Assembly (NCBI GenBank): GCA_024734495.1
Contig: JALMQS010000075.1
Coordinates: 5,564,832-5,628,831 of the forward strand
Reading direction: 5' to 3'
Source of the DNA: Forficula auricularia
Taxonomy: Eukaryota; Arthropoda; Insecta; Dermaptera; Forficulidae
Length of the DNA: 64,000 nucleotides
Below the pieces are notes generated by a model, which was not told the DNA's origin, did no database searches, and saw nothing but the letters and a program-made list of their open reading frames with translations. Positions 11,692 to 23,549 of this stretch are shown piece after piece. Position numbers and translations under genes: made by a program. Numbering within the stretch: the first letter of the stretch is position 1; each line of letters opens with the position of its first letter.

Positions 11692-13445
11692 GGAGACAAT
11701 AAAAGAGTGTGTCTTCTGCTGGAATTATAAATTTTATTTATAACGAGACTATAGTTTCCAGAGCTTTGCCCTCTTCACCAGTCTATTATAATTGATTCAC
11801 AGAAATTAATGTATGAATGGAAAGCGAACATTTTCACGTGGATGAGTTAAGAAAATAATAACAAGTATAAGTGACAATTCTTAACTCATCCACGTGAAAA
11901 TTTTCGCTTTCCATTCATACATTAATTCCTGTGAATCAATTGTAACAGGTCATAAACCAACACGTCCTTCATCACTTTTAGAAAACAAATAAATTAATTC
12001 ACGATAGGCAATATGGATTCAGACAAAATCGGTTCCACAGGCGACATCTTAACCTGTGTCACCCACACCTTGAACAATACTCTAGAGGCCGGAAAAGAAA
12101 CCCTTGCTGTAGCCCTTGATATCTCCAAAGCTTTTGACCAGGTTTGGCACAAAAATCTTCTTGCCAAACTACCAGCCTTTGGATTCACACCAACACTTCG
12201 CAAATGGATTGAAAGCTTTCTGACAAACCGAAGTATAAAAGTTGTGGTGGATGGAACATCTTCTGAATCGTTCTCCACAAACTCTGGTGTTCCCCAAGGC
12301 TCTGTAATCTCCTCCACACTCTTCCTTATTTATATAAACGACCTTATTGATCAAACGGCAAACCCCACTCATTGTTACGCCGACGATAGCACTCTACACG
12401 GCAAACCCTCTCTCCCGAATAATCGAATCAATATTGCCTCCTCAATTACTCTCGACCTAGACAAACTGAATAAATGGGGCTCTCAAAATTTAGTTAACTT
12501 CAATTCAAACAAGACTCAATGTTGTCTAATTTCTAGGCGCGAAAATAGAGATTTCCCTGATATTCACTTCGATTCGAATACCCTGAAAATGTGTGACAGC
12601 CTATCCATGTTGGGCGTCTCTGTCGCATCTGACCTGTCTTGGAATGAACACATCTCCTCTGTGGCGAAATCTGCAGCAAGGAAGATTGGCTTCTTATTCA
12701 GGTCCAAGCGATTTTACAAACCCCCACAACTGCTCACCATCTACAAGGCCCAAATCCGCCCCTATCTCGAATACGGCTCTCATCTGTGGAGAGGAGCCTC
12801 AAAATATTCTCTTGCTACCCTTGATGCAATTCAGAAACGAGCCGTCAGGCTAATTGACGATTCTACCCTCACCGACTCCCTCGACTCGCTGGCTCATCGA
12901 AGAGATGTCTCCGCCCTTTCCCTTTTCTATAGATACTATCACGGCAGGTGCTCTGATGAGATAAATTCAATAATTCCCCCCAAAGCATGCTTTGCACGCA
13001 GCACACGTTTTGCCGACTCCCAACACTCTTTCGCGGTCAAATTAGAAAAGTGCCGGACCACTTCATTCGCGAATTCATATATCCCCATGACTTCAAGGAA
13101 CTGGAACTCTCTCCCAGCCTCTATCTTTCCCAGCACCTATGATCTTCAAACCTTCAAAACCAGGGTGCATAGACACCTACGTCTACACCCTCTCACTTAA
13201 ACAACTTTCCTTCTCTTCGGTAATGCAAGGGTCTTTCGAGATCCATAGGGGCTACATCTTTACTGGTGCACCCCTTCTTGCATTCGATTGCATTAAAAAA
13301 AAAAAAAAACTGATGAAGAGGGCAAAGCCCTCGATACTATAATAGTCTCGTTATAAATAAAATTTATAATTCCAGCAGAAGACACACTCTTTTATTGTCT
13401 CCTTCAATATAGAAAAAATTCTGCTACCCTCAGCACAAAAACTTT
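11692..13445. repeat. Type i hammerhead foldback split by a LINE
   Basis: Left arm 11692-11830, then an inner stem 11818-11935 (gtggatgagttaag and inverse), then the LINE, then the right arm 13310-13445. Both cores are damaged: 11781-11747 minus (CTGGTGA), 13310-13348 plus (GATA for GAAA). Confidence 0.8.
11949..13309 (+). mobile_element. 5'-truncated LINE with long reverse transcriptase frame
   Basis: The reverse transcriptase frame runs 12013-13200 (395 codons). It has motif A (ALDISKAFDQVWH), motif B (SGVPQGSVISSTLFLIYIND), motif C (YADD at 12375-12386), a thumb region and the C-terminal SRNWNSLPASIF typical of the CR1/jockey groups. The 3' UTR ends in an A-run near 13295-13309. The true frame continues upstream (KLIHDRQYGFRQNR) but is broken by a one-base shift near 12032 and another before 12000; no endonuclease is present. 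It is therefore a dead, 5'-truncated copy. It sits in the loop of a hammerhead foldback element whose arms are at 11692-11830 and 13310-13440. Confidence 0.85.
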
Positions 13446-13621
13446 CAATTTAATAAATATGTAGTTATGTTAGTTTCATAGTCACATACACATTATCATA
13501 TTAATGCGCTGTTTTGTTTATTTATTCCCATCCTGCTGTAATTTTTCAATACTCTTGTTATTCTTTTGTATCAATTTTTAAGTTAATAAAAACCTAATTA
13601 AAGGTCGTTTTTGTCTAATTC

Positions 13622-13860
13622 TTTACAGTAAGCTGTCTAAGAGGCGCCGATATAAGAGCAGTGGCTAAAGCGCGACTTCGGTTCAAGTTTTTCGGGAGCG
13701 ATTTCGCCTTAGTCAGCACAATCAATTTCCATCAAAATGCCTGGCTCTTCACTAAATCCAGGGGAAGACAATGGGAAACCACCCCTGTGAAAATTTTCCT
13801 CGGGACAAGAGGATCGGAATCAAATATGGCGCTTGAAGCGAAGAAGAAGTTGTCTTAAAG
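13622..13860 (+). mobile_element. tRNA-derived SINE upstream of PFDN1
   Basis: An A-box-like TGGCTAAAGCG and B-box-like GGTTCAAG lie 30 nt apart, followed by a tRNA-unrelated body (caatgggaaaccacccctgt). Located 240-480 bp upstream of the PFDN1 start. Confidence 0.55.
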
Positions 13861-14103
13861 CTACGAGTTGAGTAAATGTCAAACCCATTGTTATTCTTGG
13901 CATTTGTTTAGTTGTTTTGTTGTCTATGAGTTGGCCATTCTGATCACATGGCAAACATTATGTTTATAACTTCATAATTTATTAAAATTCGCAACTCAAA
14001 CTCCAAATTTGGTTCTCTATTAGAAAAAAAAAGGTTTTCTAATAAAAATAATCATTTACTTTAGTATAACATATTTATATAGAAGTTAAATTCTCTTTGA
14101 AAA

Positions 14104-17100
14104 ATGTCTATAAAAGTTGACTTGGAACTCAAAAAAGTAATTAACATTATATTAATTATAGGTATACTCTTCTATATTATAAATTTAATTATCATTTCTC
14201 TAGGCCTTCGCAGAACTTCAAACCAAGATGTTAGAAACATCGCAAAAGTTAAAATTGGCCGATGTTCAAATCGAAACTTTAAAACGATCAATGAATCATG
14301 CACAACTTACAGACAAAGAATTAAGTGTGAGTTAAATCCTTATCATTAAAGACCGTGCAATTGCACCTTTTTTTTAGCCAACTTTAAATTCAATGAAACC
14401 TAGACAGAAATTTGAATTATACAAAGGACTTAAAGGAGACAATAAAAGAGTGTGTCTTCTGCTGGAAAAATAAATTTGTAAAACTCACTTTCACACATCA
14501 ATTACTGTGAATCAATTGTAAGTAATAGACTTTTGAACTGTAGTCTCTTTATAAATAAATTAAAAATTTATTTTTCCAGACGAAGACACACTCTTTTATT
14601 GTCTCCTTAAATTTATTAAAATTCTTTTACTCTCAGCAAAAAGAAACATTCAATTTAACATAAAAAGGACGTTCTTTTGACACTATTATTTTGAACGAAA
14701 TTGCACTTTTTCAATTTTGACAGCACAATTTATTTATTTTTTTCCATAATTCATAAAAATATGTTTTTTTTAAATAATTTTTCTATAAATTTAATATTTA
14801 ATAATATTGGAGTAATTTTTGGAGGCAGAAGTATAACTTATCGAAAACCATTTAGAGATGTGCATAGGAATAAATGATTAATTTCTTGAAAAAATTTATT
14901 ATGTTAAACAGGACTTTTTACCTATTTGCACGTTTTGAGCTTTTTATATGCACCTTTCAAAGGTTTTTACGGCACGAACATCCGGTCTTTACTTAACATA
15001 AATCGTTGGCTTAGAGTGTAAAGCTGCTAAGTCCATTTTTTATCATATATGACATATTAATACCGTTCGAAAGAAAAAGAAATTCAGCATCGCCCAAGTA
15101 AAACTGCTACTTAAAATTACGATCGTAAGTTGTAGAAAATAAGCTGACGTGTTCTGATGTGGCCATCCACCTGACTTTACCATATAACCTAGCCCCTCAC
15201 TTATATTTAATATTTAATGAAGTTATTAATAATCATGTAGGGGGGGGGGGTTAGTTTTTGCAATTTTAGACTCCTGGGGTCCCACTGATTATGTATACAA
15301 AATTTGGTTGAGTTTGGTACAAGGGCCTAGATTTTCATTTTTTGACCCTACACCCCTCCCCCTTTGGGCGGTTAGTTTTTGCATTTTTAGACTTCTGGGG
15401 TTCTACTGATTATGTATACAAAATTTAGTTGAGTTTTCAAATGGCCTAGATTTTTAATTTTTAACCCCCCCCCCCCATCCTCCTTAATTTTGGGTCGATA
15501 TGCACCAAAATCTAATCAGCTCCTAATCTAAATGGACCAAAACTTCGTGCGAAATTTGGTTTTGATATTCACACTAGTTTTTGAGCTAGCTCGTCCACAA
15601 AAATTTGGTAACGCACAGACTAACTAACAGACATTTTGACGAAACAATTATTATCTCGAAAAATATAATTTTTTGATGTTCACTTATTAGAGCTTTTTTG
15701 TAGAGAGAAATGCCATGGTTTCGCTCAATTTTTTTATTCAAAATAGTTTCAGCCGTTTTTGTGATATTTCGAAAAAAAGAAGGGAAAAAAACACTTTTTT
15801 CTTGCACGATTACAATACTTGACCATACCCTGTATGGAAAAGTAAAAAATATGAAAAATAGTTTTTTCCATAACAACAGTATTAAATTTTATTTGTTTTT
15901 TCTCTCTCCTGTAAAATTTCCTTGATGTGAGTTAGTAAGTTTACTCTCTAAGGCGGTAAATATTATATCTTTTTCAATATATATGCTTGTGATATGGCCA
16001 TGATCTATGTTGCGATCTGTTGAGTGTTAAATCTCAATTAAGGTTGCCTCAAACTTCTTTTGATTGCGAATTTCTTATATGAATGTAATTTATACTTAGC
16101 ATTCTAATTTGTGATTTCTTTGCTCCCAGAGTGGCAGTTTTATTTTTCGGAATTGATTGTTTTTTGTCTTTTTTAGATGTCGGTTTTTGGCGAAACAAAT
16201 TATATACATTGCCCACCAAAAAATAACACTAACATACTGTATAAAAATGCTAATTAGTGTTATTTAATTTTAATTACACTTTCAAAAGTTCCCCAAGGCT
16301 CCTAATTGTTACCAGAAATATTATTAGATCTTATAATTAAAGGAATCGTAGGGAGTTGGTTAATTTAAAGTCTTGTCCAACTCCCTACGATTCCTTTAAT
16401 TATTAATCATGGACACGAATAATGAAATATTATTAGATCTTTTGCTTAAAATATTATTTCTTAAATCTTTTGATTATCAATTTCAATATATATGGTTGTG
16501 TTATGGTCATGATCTATGTTGCGGTTCAATCTGTCCAATACATATGATTTTTTGATCGAATTTTGGGGCCAATTATAAAAATATCGAATTTGGTATCTCA
16601 AGTATTTTGGAAGATAATCTCACTTAGAAGGCTTATTTAGTGTTCCATACAATCTTAAAACAGAACCTTATTAGTGTCGTTACAATCTCTGTCTCTTTAT
16701 CAGCCAGAACAGCTCGTTGACTAAATAGTATATAGACTTCAAATTTACAAGTTACTAGTTTTGTTTTAAAATTTTAATCATTTATTTTGGGAGATTAGGT
16801 TAGATTTCTGTGAGATCGAAAATACTTTTATTTCTTGACATGGGTTAATGAAAAGAGCTCATTAAATAGAATGAGTCTGTATTTTTAAAAATTTAATTCA
16901 TTTCAAATTGGTAGCTTGAGGGAGTAGTTGAATTTCAAGACATTTAAGACCCCTTCAACAGATTCAATTCTGACTCAATTCCTGAAATTTTTACTTCTTC
17001 TTTTCACAATGCGGAGGTCTACTCCCGACTAAACTTTGAACTTTTTTGTTCGACATCCTTTTACATCGGCATTATTACAAAAAAAAAAAAATGAGCTAGT

Positions 17101-18607
17101 TTTTGTATGTAGTCACAAGTTCCTTTTTTTACTTTCACATTTATATTCTATAGAGGAAAATAGGGGAAGTATTGTAATGGCCAGTCTGAGTCCTGACTCT
17201 GTTTTTTTTTGTAATGATATTTGATACAAGAAGTTGCATCAAAAAGATACAACCTCTCTCGATCCTTGTATCGTAAAATGAAGAAGAAATTTAAGGGATT
17301 GAATCGGAGTTGAAGATTGTTGCGGGTCTTGAAGACTGAAAGTTATCTGTAGCAGGAAAGAACGAGGGTAAAATAAGTCCCAGTCTCTAGAGGTCATAGG
17401 GATAAACGAATTGCCGATAAACCAATGCTTTTGTTCGGTTAGTATCTAATTGAACATAATATCAATCTGGTGGTAGGACTTCTTTAATTGAATGGCTGCG
17501 ATGGAAATTACAGAGCTAGACTTGCTTTGTATCCAACCATTACCCTTATCCTAGGCTACTCGCCATGATACTTCTCATTCTATGTTCAAATACCCCTCAT
17601 TATCTTGAGGATTTTACATTTGTTTTAACCGATTAGCTTCAGGAGCTCAGCTTGGCCAGATTTTTCGGCTATATAAATAATGTTTTCTCTGAGTCAGATA
17701 ATTCAACTAACTCCTTTCTTATATCTTTATTATTTTTAAGATTTACACCTACGATAGATGAATACATAAATTAATTCAGATTACTTTTAATAAATTTTTT
17801 TATCCACAAACCATGGATAAACTCTTTAACTATTGTTTTAAGATAGAATATCATCATCATTGAGTATACAGTCCTAAGACTGGTTTGGCGCAACCACCCG
17901 TCTCCACTTGGCTCTATCCCCCGCCAGCTGTTTAACCTTCTCTAAGGGCCAGTTGTAGCGGTTGGTAAACTTTTTTAAACGTTGACAAAGGGTAAAACCT
18001 TAGAATTCACCTTGTGGCCAGTGGGATGGCCAATCAGATAGCAGGTACTTTCATCTGATTGGCCATCCCGCCAGGCACAAGGTGAATTTTAAGGTTTTAC
18101 CCTTTGTCAACGTTTAAAAAGAGTTTACCAACAGACATACAACTGGACCTAAATGTCTCGCATCCCATATCCCCAATTATTTGGTTAAAATATTCTGATC
18201 TGGGCCTTGCCCTTTTCTTTCCCACCTCCCCCTCCAAGATTAAATTTAAAGAAAATTATTTTCATTAAGTATATTAATTAATTTACATATTTTATTTACA
18301 TCAAGTTTTATTTGAATTTTTTAGGTTTTTAGATGAAAATACCAGAACATATCAAAGTGTTGGAAGAATGTTTTTATTAACTGAAATTCCTGAAATTAGA
18401 ACAAATCTTAAAACTAAAGTTTCAATGTGTTCTGATAAAATAAAAACTTTAGAGGTAAATGTGTGATATTGATTAAATTAAAATAATAATGAATTACTAA
18501 TTTTTTTTCTTTTCTAGAATAATAAATCTTATTTGGAACGAAATATTAAAGAAAGTGAAAATAATTTAAGAGAAATGGTTCAACAAAGAAAAGAAGTTCC
18601 AAATTAA
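14104..18607 (+). CDS. PFDN1: Prefoldin subunit 1 (beta-type), four exons
   Basis: Beta-class subunit of the hexameric cytosolic prefoldin chaperone, which passes nascent actin and tubulin to the CCT chaperonin (family knowledge). Exons: 14104-14136 (MSIKVDLELKK), 14204-about 14326/14330 (AFAELQTKMLETSQKLKLAD, then VQIETLKRSMNHAQLTDKEL), 18325-18454 (FLDENTRTYQSVGRMFLLTE, then IPEIRTNLKTKVSMCSDKIK) and 18518-18607 (NNKSYLERNIKESENNLREM, stop at 18605-18607). The coiled coil, hairpin (SVGRMF) and second coiled coil are all present, and the total of about 124 residues is normal for the family. The exon 2/3 junction is unresolved: donors GTGAGT at 14327 or GTTAAA at 14331 do not keep frame with acceptor 18324; the second acceptor at 18332 does with 14331, at the cost of residues FLD. 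A T-run indel near 18320 would also explain it. AATAAA at 18611 fits polyadenylation. Intron 3 (4 kb) is full of repeats. Confidence 0.92.
14433..14655. repeat. Type i foldback with hammerhead deleted
   Basis: Arms aaaagagtgtgtcttctgct and the inverse at 14575-14605. Only fragments (ttttgaactgtagtctc) remain where the core should be. In PFDN1 intron 3. Confidence 0.7.
15140..15845 (+). mobile_element. Helentron-like repeat (family A) inserted in a family C element
   Basis: Full copy whose insertion splits a family C element. Comparison with the uninterrupted copies at 36.1 and 54.1 kb fixes both ends: TAAGCTGACGTG on the left, GTATGGAAAAGTAA on the right, inside an A-rich tract. Confidence 0.65.
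16280..16445. repeat. Foldback related to type v outer arms
   Basis: Stem aaaggaatcgtagggagttg and its inverse around 16365; flanking attattagatctt on both sides. Related text at 39960-40020. Confidence 0.55.
17280..17460 (-). mobile_element. LINE 3'-end relic
   Basis: Contains the diagnostic blocks gcgggtcttgaagact and cagtctctagaggtcat that are also found at 38.3 and 43.8 kb. Diverged and without frame. Confidence 0.5.
17850..18235. repeat. Dispersed repeat (family E), copy 1
   Basis: tcctaagactggtttggcgc ... catcccatatccccaattat also occurs, diverged, at 30205-30470. Split by the 198-bp foldback. Nature unknown; possibly a LINE 3' region. Confidence 0.45.
17949..18146. mobile_element. 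198-bp perfect-stem foldback element
   Basis: The arms (for example gttgacaaagggtaaaacct) return inverted over about 95 bp, meeting near 18045. Ends share CCAGTTGTA in inverted order. It splits an older repeat whose other copy is at 30200-30470. Confidence 0.7.
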
Positions 18608-18610
18608 TTG

Positions 18611-18616
18611 AATAAA
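18611..18616 (+). terminator. Polyadenylation signal of PFDN1
   Basis: AATAAA four bases after the PFDN1 stop codon; a second AATAAA lies near 18695, just before an A-rich run. Either could define the transcript 3' end. Confidence 0.5.
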
Positions 18617-18964
18617 TCTATAATATTATTCATTATTTTCTTATTTTAACTTATGGACAAGTTTCACTATTATGCTTCACCCTTATTAAATTAATAAACA
18701 AAAAAAAAAAAAATTTAAGTTATATTGCACTGAATCAAAATTTATATTAATAAATTTTATTAAATATATATATTTTTCATTTTAAATTATATTTTTTATT
18801 TCCTATTACTTAATATTTATTGTCAAACTCTTAAATTTCATTTTTTTTGATAATTTTCTTTTTAATTAATATTATCTATACAAAATTTATTATAGTTTTT
18901 GCTGCAAAAATTAACTTTATTTATAAATCTATCTGAATTATATATATTTCATTTATTTGCAAGA

Positions 18965-19740
18965 TCACACTTTTATTAGTGACTAGTTGTAAGCTGCTTG
19001 CCTTCGGCGGCCCTCTTGCAGCTCAGGGGGCACCCCCCTTGCCCCCTCCCTCCCCCGAAACCCACCCATCACCCCTACCCCCTGCACCATGCACCCGTGC
19101 CCAACCCCCGCCCCCACACCGCACCCCAATACTCCATCCCGCACCCATTCATTTTGGGTGGTTAGTTTTTGCATTTCTAGCTCTCTAGAGGCCCACAGAT
19201 TATGTATACAAAATTTGGTTGAGTTTGCTCCAAGGGCGAGAATTTACAAATTTTCCCCCCCCCCACACACACCTTTTTGGGTGGTTTTTGGGGGAAATTT
19301 TTTTAAACAAAAGTTGTCAGAAATTACATCCCCTACAACTTTGCTCATTATAAAATTTGCCGTAGAGTTAATAGTTTAGGAGTTATTTGATAATTTTCAT
19401 TTGTGCGCCCCCCCCCCCCAAACCCCCTTTTGGGGTCAAAATATCAAAACCTTATATAGCTAAAAACGTAAGTTAGAAGACATCTGATACAAATATGAAA
19501 TTTCATAATAATCCCTTCAGCCGTTTTGACGTGAATCGTGAGCAACTTTTTGCGGAAACCACGGAAACATACAGACATACATACAGGAATTATGTTGAGG
19601 ATGTTTTCGTTCTTAACTTTGGTTGAAACGTGTGCAACCAAAATTTGGCGTGATTTGGAGCAATGTACAGTCAAAACCTTAATTATATATAATATAGAAA
19701 TTGATTTGAATAAGCTAAAGGAGAAATTAATATAAAGAAA
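18965..19740 (+). repeat. C-rich repeat, partner of the 10.2-kb copy
   Basis: Begins with gtaagctgcttgccttcgg and cggccctcttgcag, passes a C-rich stretch, then the block ggttagtttttgcattt and tatgtatacaaaatttggtt shared with family A. Not coding. Confidence 0.6.
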
Positions 19741-21189
19741 AAAAGATAGTTGGTTTAATTAATATTATGTCACCTAATTTTTAAATTTGTAATTTTTTAA
19801 GACTAGCTAATAAATTTTTAGGTTTAATAAAAATGAAGCAATTTTAATTAGTAAATTTTTAAAATTAATATAAGTCTTATTTTATTTAATACTTATAATG
19901 CTTAAAAGCGACAAATAACAGGGTATAACAAAAAAGCGTTCTTTGCAATTAATTTTCAAATTTGGGGGTTAAAATTAATAAAAAATATCGAACTTTCCTT
20001 CTATCTTTCATCTGATATGTAGGCATATCCCAAAATTTTTTCAGTAATTTTAAGTAGGCACATCTTCACTTGTCGCTAATAAAGGAAAAATTACAGTGAA
20101 TACAGGCTTAAATTTTTAAAATGGCGGCCCTGTCAATTTTTAATCCTTTATTTATCAATAATTGTTACTTTTTTAAATTATCTTATATTTAATAAAATAT
20201 TAATAATTTATTTATAAACAAAATGTCACCTTATTTTTGCAAATTGGCTAATTATTTATTAACTGAGTTATGGTGGTTTTAGTTATGGTTAGTTATTCTT
20301 AAGTAAATAAAAAAAAGATGGTGCTGGATTCCATTTGATTTGAATTTTCATAATTAATTATGACAAGCGAGTTGAACGTAAGTTGATGAAAGAAGCATTG
20401 GAAAATGAATAAAGTTTAAATTCAAATATTCAAAATTCGATGATGGCCGATTTCATCTCATCCAATTAACTATGACTAACCTATAATAATGACAATAAAA
20501 AAACATCATAACTCGAGTAATTGTAAACCGATTTTCAAAATTAAGGTGTCATTATATTCAGAATAAAATGCTTAATATTTTATTAAATAAACGATAATTT
20601 GATAAAACTAACTATTGAGATATAAAGGATTGAATAATTGAGATGTAGCCAACATACTCAATTTTGAGATTCTATATTCACTATAATTTTTGACTACTTT
20701 ATCTATAGAGAAGCATGGATTTTAAAACGACTATAGATAAAGTCTAGCAACTATCCGTTGCAGTTTACTGCGATTTAAATTATATTCTCACGAAAACTTT
20801 ATTATGGCGTAGGGAGTTGGCGACCCCATTTTCCTGCAATCCTATACATAAATTTTTAAATGATCAAAGAAAAAAATGTATTTTTTCTAATTCTTCAAAT
20901 ATTTATTTATTTTCATTTTTTTTCTCTCTCTCGTTTGTAGAAGCATAATAATTTTTCTTTAGCTTGTTTCGAGTTTCTCTAAATTAATTATTTTCTTCAA
21001 TGAATGAAAATTTTATATTTATAGAATTTTAAAATATTTTCGAAATGTAAAAGTGTCTAAAAAATTATAGAGAACAAATACTTTTTTTAATGGTACTAAA
21101 ACTTTTAAATTTTTTTAGTAGATGGGAGGTTATGCATGTTTTAATATCAAAATAAATATCGTATTTTTTGTCTCTAACTAATCTTATAT
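19741..21189. other. AT-rich intergenic DNA, probable old repeats
   Basis: No coding frame. Paragraph-like segments with gttgaacgtaagttgatg and tggcgtagggagttgg suggest decayed transposons, not classifiable. Confidence 0.35.
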
Positions 21190-21312
21190 ATATTTTTTTT
21201 TACTTAGAGAAAGTGGTGAGGTTTTAGGTGAAACATGATATTAATTAATAAAGTAAAGGGTGTGTAGTTTCACAGTGAAACTACACACACCTTTACTTTA
21301 TTAATTAATCTT
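21190..21312. repeat. Type iii foldback arms, core missing
   Basis: The arm attaattaataaagtaaagg and its inverse nearly touch at 21262-21268; the hammerhead segment is deleted. Confidence 0.6.
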
Positions 21313-22335
21313 ATATAGTCCAGTCAACGAATGGGTTATAGAAAACATTTTAGAGGAGAGAATTTTTTTCTTATGTAATGTGTTTGGGCTAGTTAGGATG
21401 TAAAAATACTAAACGTTCCCAGTCCTAGCATCCGGGCTTAGGAGTGGAAATGTCCCGTTTTTTGGGTTTTTTGCTTATATCACAAAAACGGTGGGTCGTA
21501 GGGAAAAAGTTACTCTTAGCAAAATAAATGCTTATAATATTTACCACAAGATTGCTTCTATTTAATTTTTCTTTATTTCTTATGATTTTTGAGATATTCG
21601 CACACATGTATGAAAAAAATAAAATTTCTTAATTAATGTAAGCTGAAACCCTTCCTATATACTGGGCTATTGCGGGGTTTTCTAATAAAATGTATAAATC
21701 GACCTGAAATTTTTAAATTGCTATAACTCCAGATGATTTGAAAATAAAATCATAAATGCATATATCATTTTAAAGGAAATTGAATGCTCTACAACTTCTT
21801 TTCTGAGGACTTTTATTGTAAAAAGAAAGGCTGATGTGAAAGAGACAAAAGTTTGACGAAAAATATAGGAAATTTCATTTTTTTCATACATAAACGATAT
21901 TCACGTGCGAATATCTCAAAAACCATAAGAAATAGAGAAAAATTAAATAGAAGCAATCTTGTAGTAAATATTATAAGCTTTTATTTTGCTAAGAGTAACT
22001 TTTTCCCTACGACCCACCGTTTTTGTGATATAAGCAAAAAACCCAAAAAACGGGACAATAGAGAAAAATTAAATAGAAGCAATCTTGTAGTAAATATTAT
22101 AAGCTTTTATTTTGCTAAGAGTAACTTTTTCGCTACGACCCACCTTTTTTGAGATATAAGCAAAAAACCAAAAAATTGGGACATTTCCTCCCCCTTCTAT
22201 CCCTAAGCCCGGCAGCTAGGACTGCGAACTTTTAGTATTTTTACCTACTAACTAACCTAAACACATTCCATAAGAAAAAAATTCTCTCCTCTAAAATGGT
22301 AACTATAGCCCCTTTTTGAGCGTTCGTTGAGTGAA
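21310..22335. repeat. Large foldback, 1 kb, with internal tandem duplication
   Basis: Left arm 21310-21650 returns inverted at 21870-22335. In the right arm a block of about 118 bp (gagaaaaattaaatagaagc through the cggg stretch) occurs twice in tandem, 21933-22045 and 22050-22175. The 99-codon frame across it reflects this repeat and is not a gene. Confidence 0.7.
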
Positions 22336-22608
22336 AGAGAGCAATTTTTGTGCATAAAAAAAAAAAAAAAAAATTGAGGATCGTGAGAATCAGTCCCTTC
22401 TCAAGTCTATATTTATAACAATGTCCTCGTTTTAGGAATTACTATAAATTTGTGAGAAAATTTTTGAATGATAATCGAAAATGAATGATTCTAAGAAAAA
22501 AAAATATTTGAAGATTTTTACTTTTTTTAAACTATCAAAGATACTAAAAAGAATTGGAATTTCTTGGCCATATTTTCTAAATGATTTATTAAGATCCGTT
22601 CATATCTA

Positions 22609-22925
22609 CAGACAACGAGCTTGTCAGACAAAATAATATTCTCCTATACAATGTGTATGAACGTATTCACATCGTGCCCGGCCTGCATTCGGGAAAATAA
22701 TGTTTTGTCATCGCGGTTCGTGTCTGTACGTGTCTGAGAGTGTTTGCCCGGAAGTATGATTTGCGCATCGGAACCGTGACGTGGTTTTTCTACTAAAGTT
22801 ATCAGGTGAGAGCGGCCGCCTCTGACGCCGAAGGTGTCTGTCGATGTCTGACACGGCACGCTCTGGCAAGCTAGATGCAAATAATCGGCCTCTGTCGGTG
22901 TCTGAAACGCTCGTTGTCTGTAGAA
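22609..22925. mobile_element. TIR element with recurrent GTGTCTG blocks
   Basis: Inverted ends CTACAGACAACGAGC. The interior has GTGTCTG or TGTCTG at least seven times and is richer in GC and CpG than its surroundings. No target duplication is clear. Confidence 0.55.
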
Positions 22926-22929
22926 ATTC

Positions 22930-23179
22930 ATTAAGTGGGAGATAAATTTAACCGAATTTATCGCGCGGAGAATTTACCACTGCTCGAAGCCCCTAAAACC
23001 TTAGTAAATTGGATATTGAATTGTATCTAAGTTTCTGAGATTGGCTCGTGATCCCGGCTTCTTTTCCTTCTACTCTGTTCTTTTCACGATTGAGGGGCCA
23101 GCCCATACAGGCCTTTAGGGGATGGACCTTCTGGTGTATCTCCTTCTCACATCAATATCATTAAAAAAAAAAAAAAAAA
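22930..23179 (+). mobile_element. Retroposon 3' end with A-tail
   Basis: A roughly 250-bp segment ending in 18 or more A residues. The end has ttttcacgat, gaggggccagcccatacagg and cctttagggg, the same layout as the LINE 3' UTRs elsewhere in the window. A second copy lies at 42290-42930. No coding frame. Confidence 0.65.
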
Positions 23180-23549
23180 AATGAACTTACCTTTAAACGT
23201 GGATACCAAGAGACGTTTGATGATACAATTATTCTATTTGAAGCGGTTCTGTTTGATGTAAATAAAGATACAAATATATAAAAATATATTTACATAAATA
23301 TTTCATTATTTGAGTCTAGTTAAGGCCTGGCTAACCTAAATCGCACCACGGTTCGCAGTAGATTACGACCTAAAAATTTCCCAAAGCCCCACAAAAAATT
23401 TTTTAATTTAAATATTTTTTTCGAGATTTGCATTTACAACGTATTTCGTATTTAGTGAATTTTAATGAAAGTGAATGCAAAGGAACACTTAATAAAGTGT
23501 TCAAATGTGAAAAAACACGTCAGATCCAGATAAGAAAAGAAAACATCTT

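Noticed and set aside
13310..13348. Intact hammerhead
   Set aside because: GAAA changed to GATA and helix III has an insertion.
15586..15925. Similar frames ([19 protein letters not shown]) at several sites
   Set aside because: They are translations of the non-coding family A repeat in either strand; the frames are not conserved relative to the repeat ends.
21853..22152. 99-codon frame with repeated NREKLNRSNLVVNIIS
   Set aside because: Produced by a tandem duplication in a foldback repeat; the left arm carries the same text in reverse.
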